Assembly (NCBI GenBank): GCA_934140155.1
Contig: CAKPBC010000001.1
Location: forward strand, 558,001 to 622,000
Direction: 5' to 3'
DNA: 64,000 bases
From: an uncultured Bacilli bacterium
GTDB lineage: Bacteria > Bacillota_I > Bacilli_A > RFN20 > CAG-826
Made by a program: the position numbers and the translations under genes. The notes below the pieces were generated by a model, which was given only the letters and a program-made list of their open reading frames with translations, made no database searches and had not been told where the DNA came from. This document shows positions 63,827-64,000 of this stretch, in pieces. Every line of letters begins with the position of its first letter. Position 1 is the first letter of the stretch.

Positions 63827-64000
63827 ATGAAAAACAAATTTTTTATTGCCGTTGCTATGATGGCTTGTGCTTTACCATTAGTTTCTTGTGGTAATTCAAA
63901 TGGAAAACAATACTATGAAACTGCAATTAAGCATGTTAAAAATGATTTATTGGAGCGTTCTAAATCGTGGGACTTCCAATATTCTAATGCTGAAGTTTGT
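63827..64000 (+). CDS. Lipoprotein, N-terminal part (cut at right edge)
   Basis: The start at 63827 follows AAAGAGGA. The first 21 residues form a signal peptide with lipobox LPLVSC (Cys at about 21), so the mature protein would be lipid-anchored outside. Only 58 codons are in the window. It follows the upstream membrane-protein gene by 34 bases, probably in the same transcript. Confidence 0.8.
   Translation, partial: MKNKFFIAVAMMACALPLVSCGNSNGKQYYETAIKHVKNDLLERSKSWDFQYSNAEVC

Noticed and set aside
1..64000. CRISPR arrays or insertion sequences
   Set aside because: No regularly spaced repeat-spacer units and no transposase ORFs were seen.
1..64000. TGA read as Trp (Mollicutes code)
   Set aside because: Trp is TGG throughout and several genes end in TGA exactly at family length (for example polC and trmFO).

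Overview
The window looks like a chromosomal stretch from a low-GC, Gram-positive-type anaerobe of the Bacillota (Bacilli-like, possibly one of the uncultured gut lineages near Erysipelotrichia, RF39 or other Mollicutes relatives). The evidence is very AT-rich DNA, PolC-type DNA polymerase III, several lipoproteins with clear lipoboxes, anaerobic ribonucleotide reductase NrdD/NrdG, the MEP-pathway gene dxr, and the gene order rplS-ylqF-rnhB-dprA-topA-trmFO-xerC...rpsB-tsf-pyrH-frr...uppS-cdsA-dxr-rseP-polC known from Bacillus subtilis. TGA is used as a stop (for example by polC, uppS-proximal genes and trmFO) and Trp is TGG, so the standard bacterial code applies. Almost every gene is on the + strand; pepT is the only clear exception.

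Layout. 1-6950: surface module (end of an Ig-like secreted protein, a membrane-anchored GH3 glycosidase with an unusual domain order and a cytoplasmic tail, a 44-residue peptide gene, a repeat-containing secreted protein). 7.1-13.8 kb: an ABC exporter whose ATPase is fused to a YwaF-like membrane domain, its permease, and two exported proteins. 14.1-17.3 kb: nrdD-nrdG-dut. 17.4-18.7 kb: a lipoprotein and tmRNA. 18.8-33.5 kb: mixed metabolism and envelope genes (TetR pair, methyltransferase, argS, gapdh, galE, two SHOCT membrane paralogues, plsC, lipid kinase, a candidate small RNA, a CDF-like transporter, a barnase-like lipoprotein, purine permease, VTT protein). 33.5-34.8 kb: pepT on the minus strand. 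34.9-60.6 kb: the long housekeeping cluster, interrupted between frr and uppS by a three-gene accessory cassette (HTH-HEPN protein, unknown protein, DEDDh exonuclease). 60.6-64 kb: tRNA-Pro(CGG), then a variable region with an AlbA_2-type regulator, decayed duplicates of it, small membrane proteins and a partial lipoprotein.

The most interesting signals are: (1) an 11-G tract sitting exactly in the spacer between a consensus -35 and a -10 box upstream of a small membrane-protein/lipoprotein pair, the arrangement of a slipped-strand phase-variable promoter; (2) an AlbA_2 regulator whose promoter carries four copies of a motif that also appears, as 12-nt tandem repeats, inside its own linker-coding DNA, followed by decayed paralogue fragments with another 12-nt linker repeat; (3) the HTH-HEPN / unknown / DEDDh-exonuclease cassette inserted into a conserved housekeeping cluster; (4) a GH3 ectoenzyme joined through a membrane helix to a cytoplasmic conserved domain; (5) a promoter-to-terminator small-RNA candidate of about 113 nt; and (6) a terminator hairpin that contains the dprA ribosome-binding site. 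Functional statements are from motif reading only; no database search was possible.
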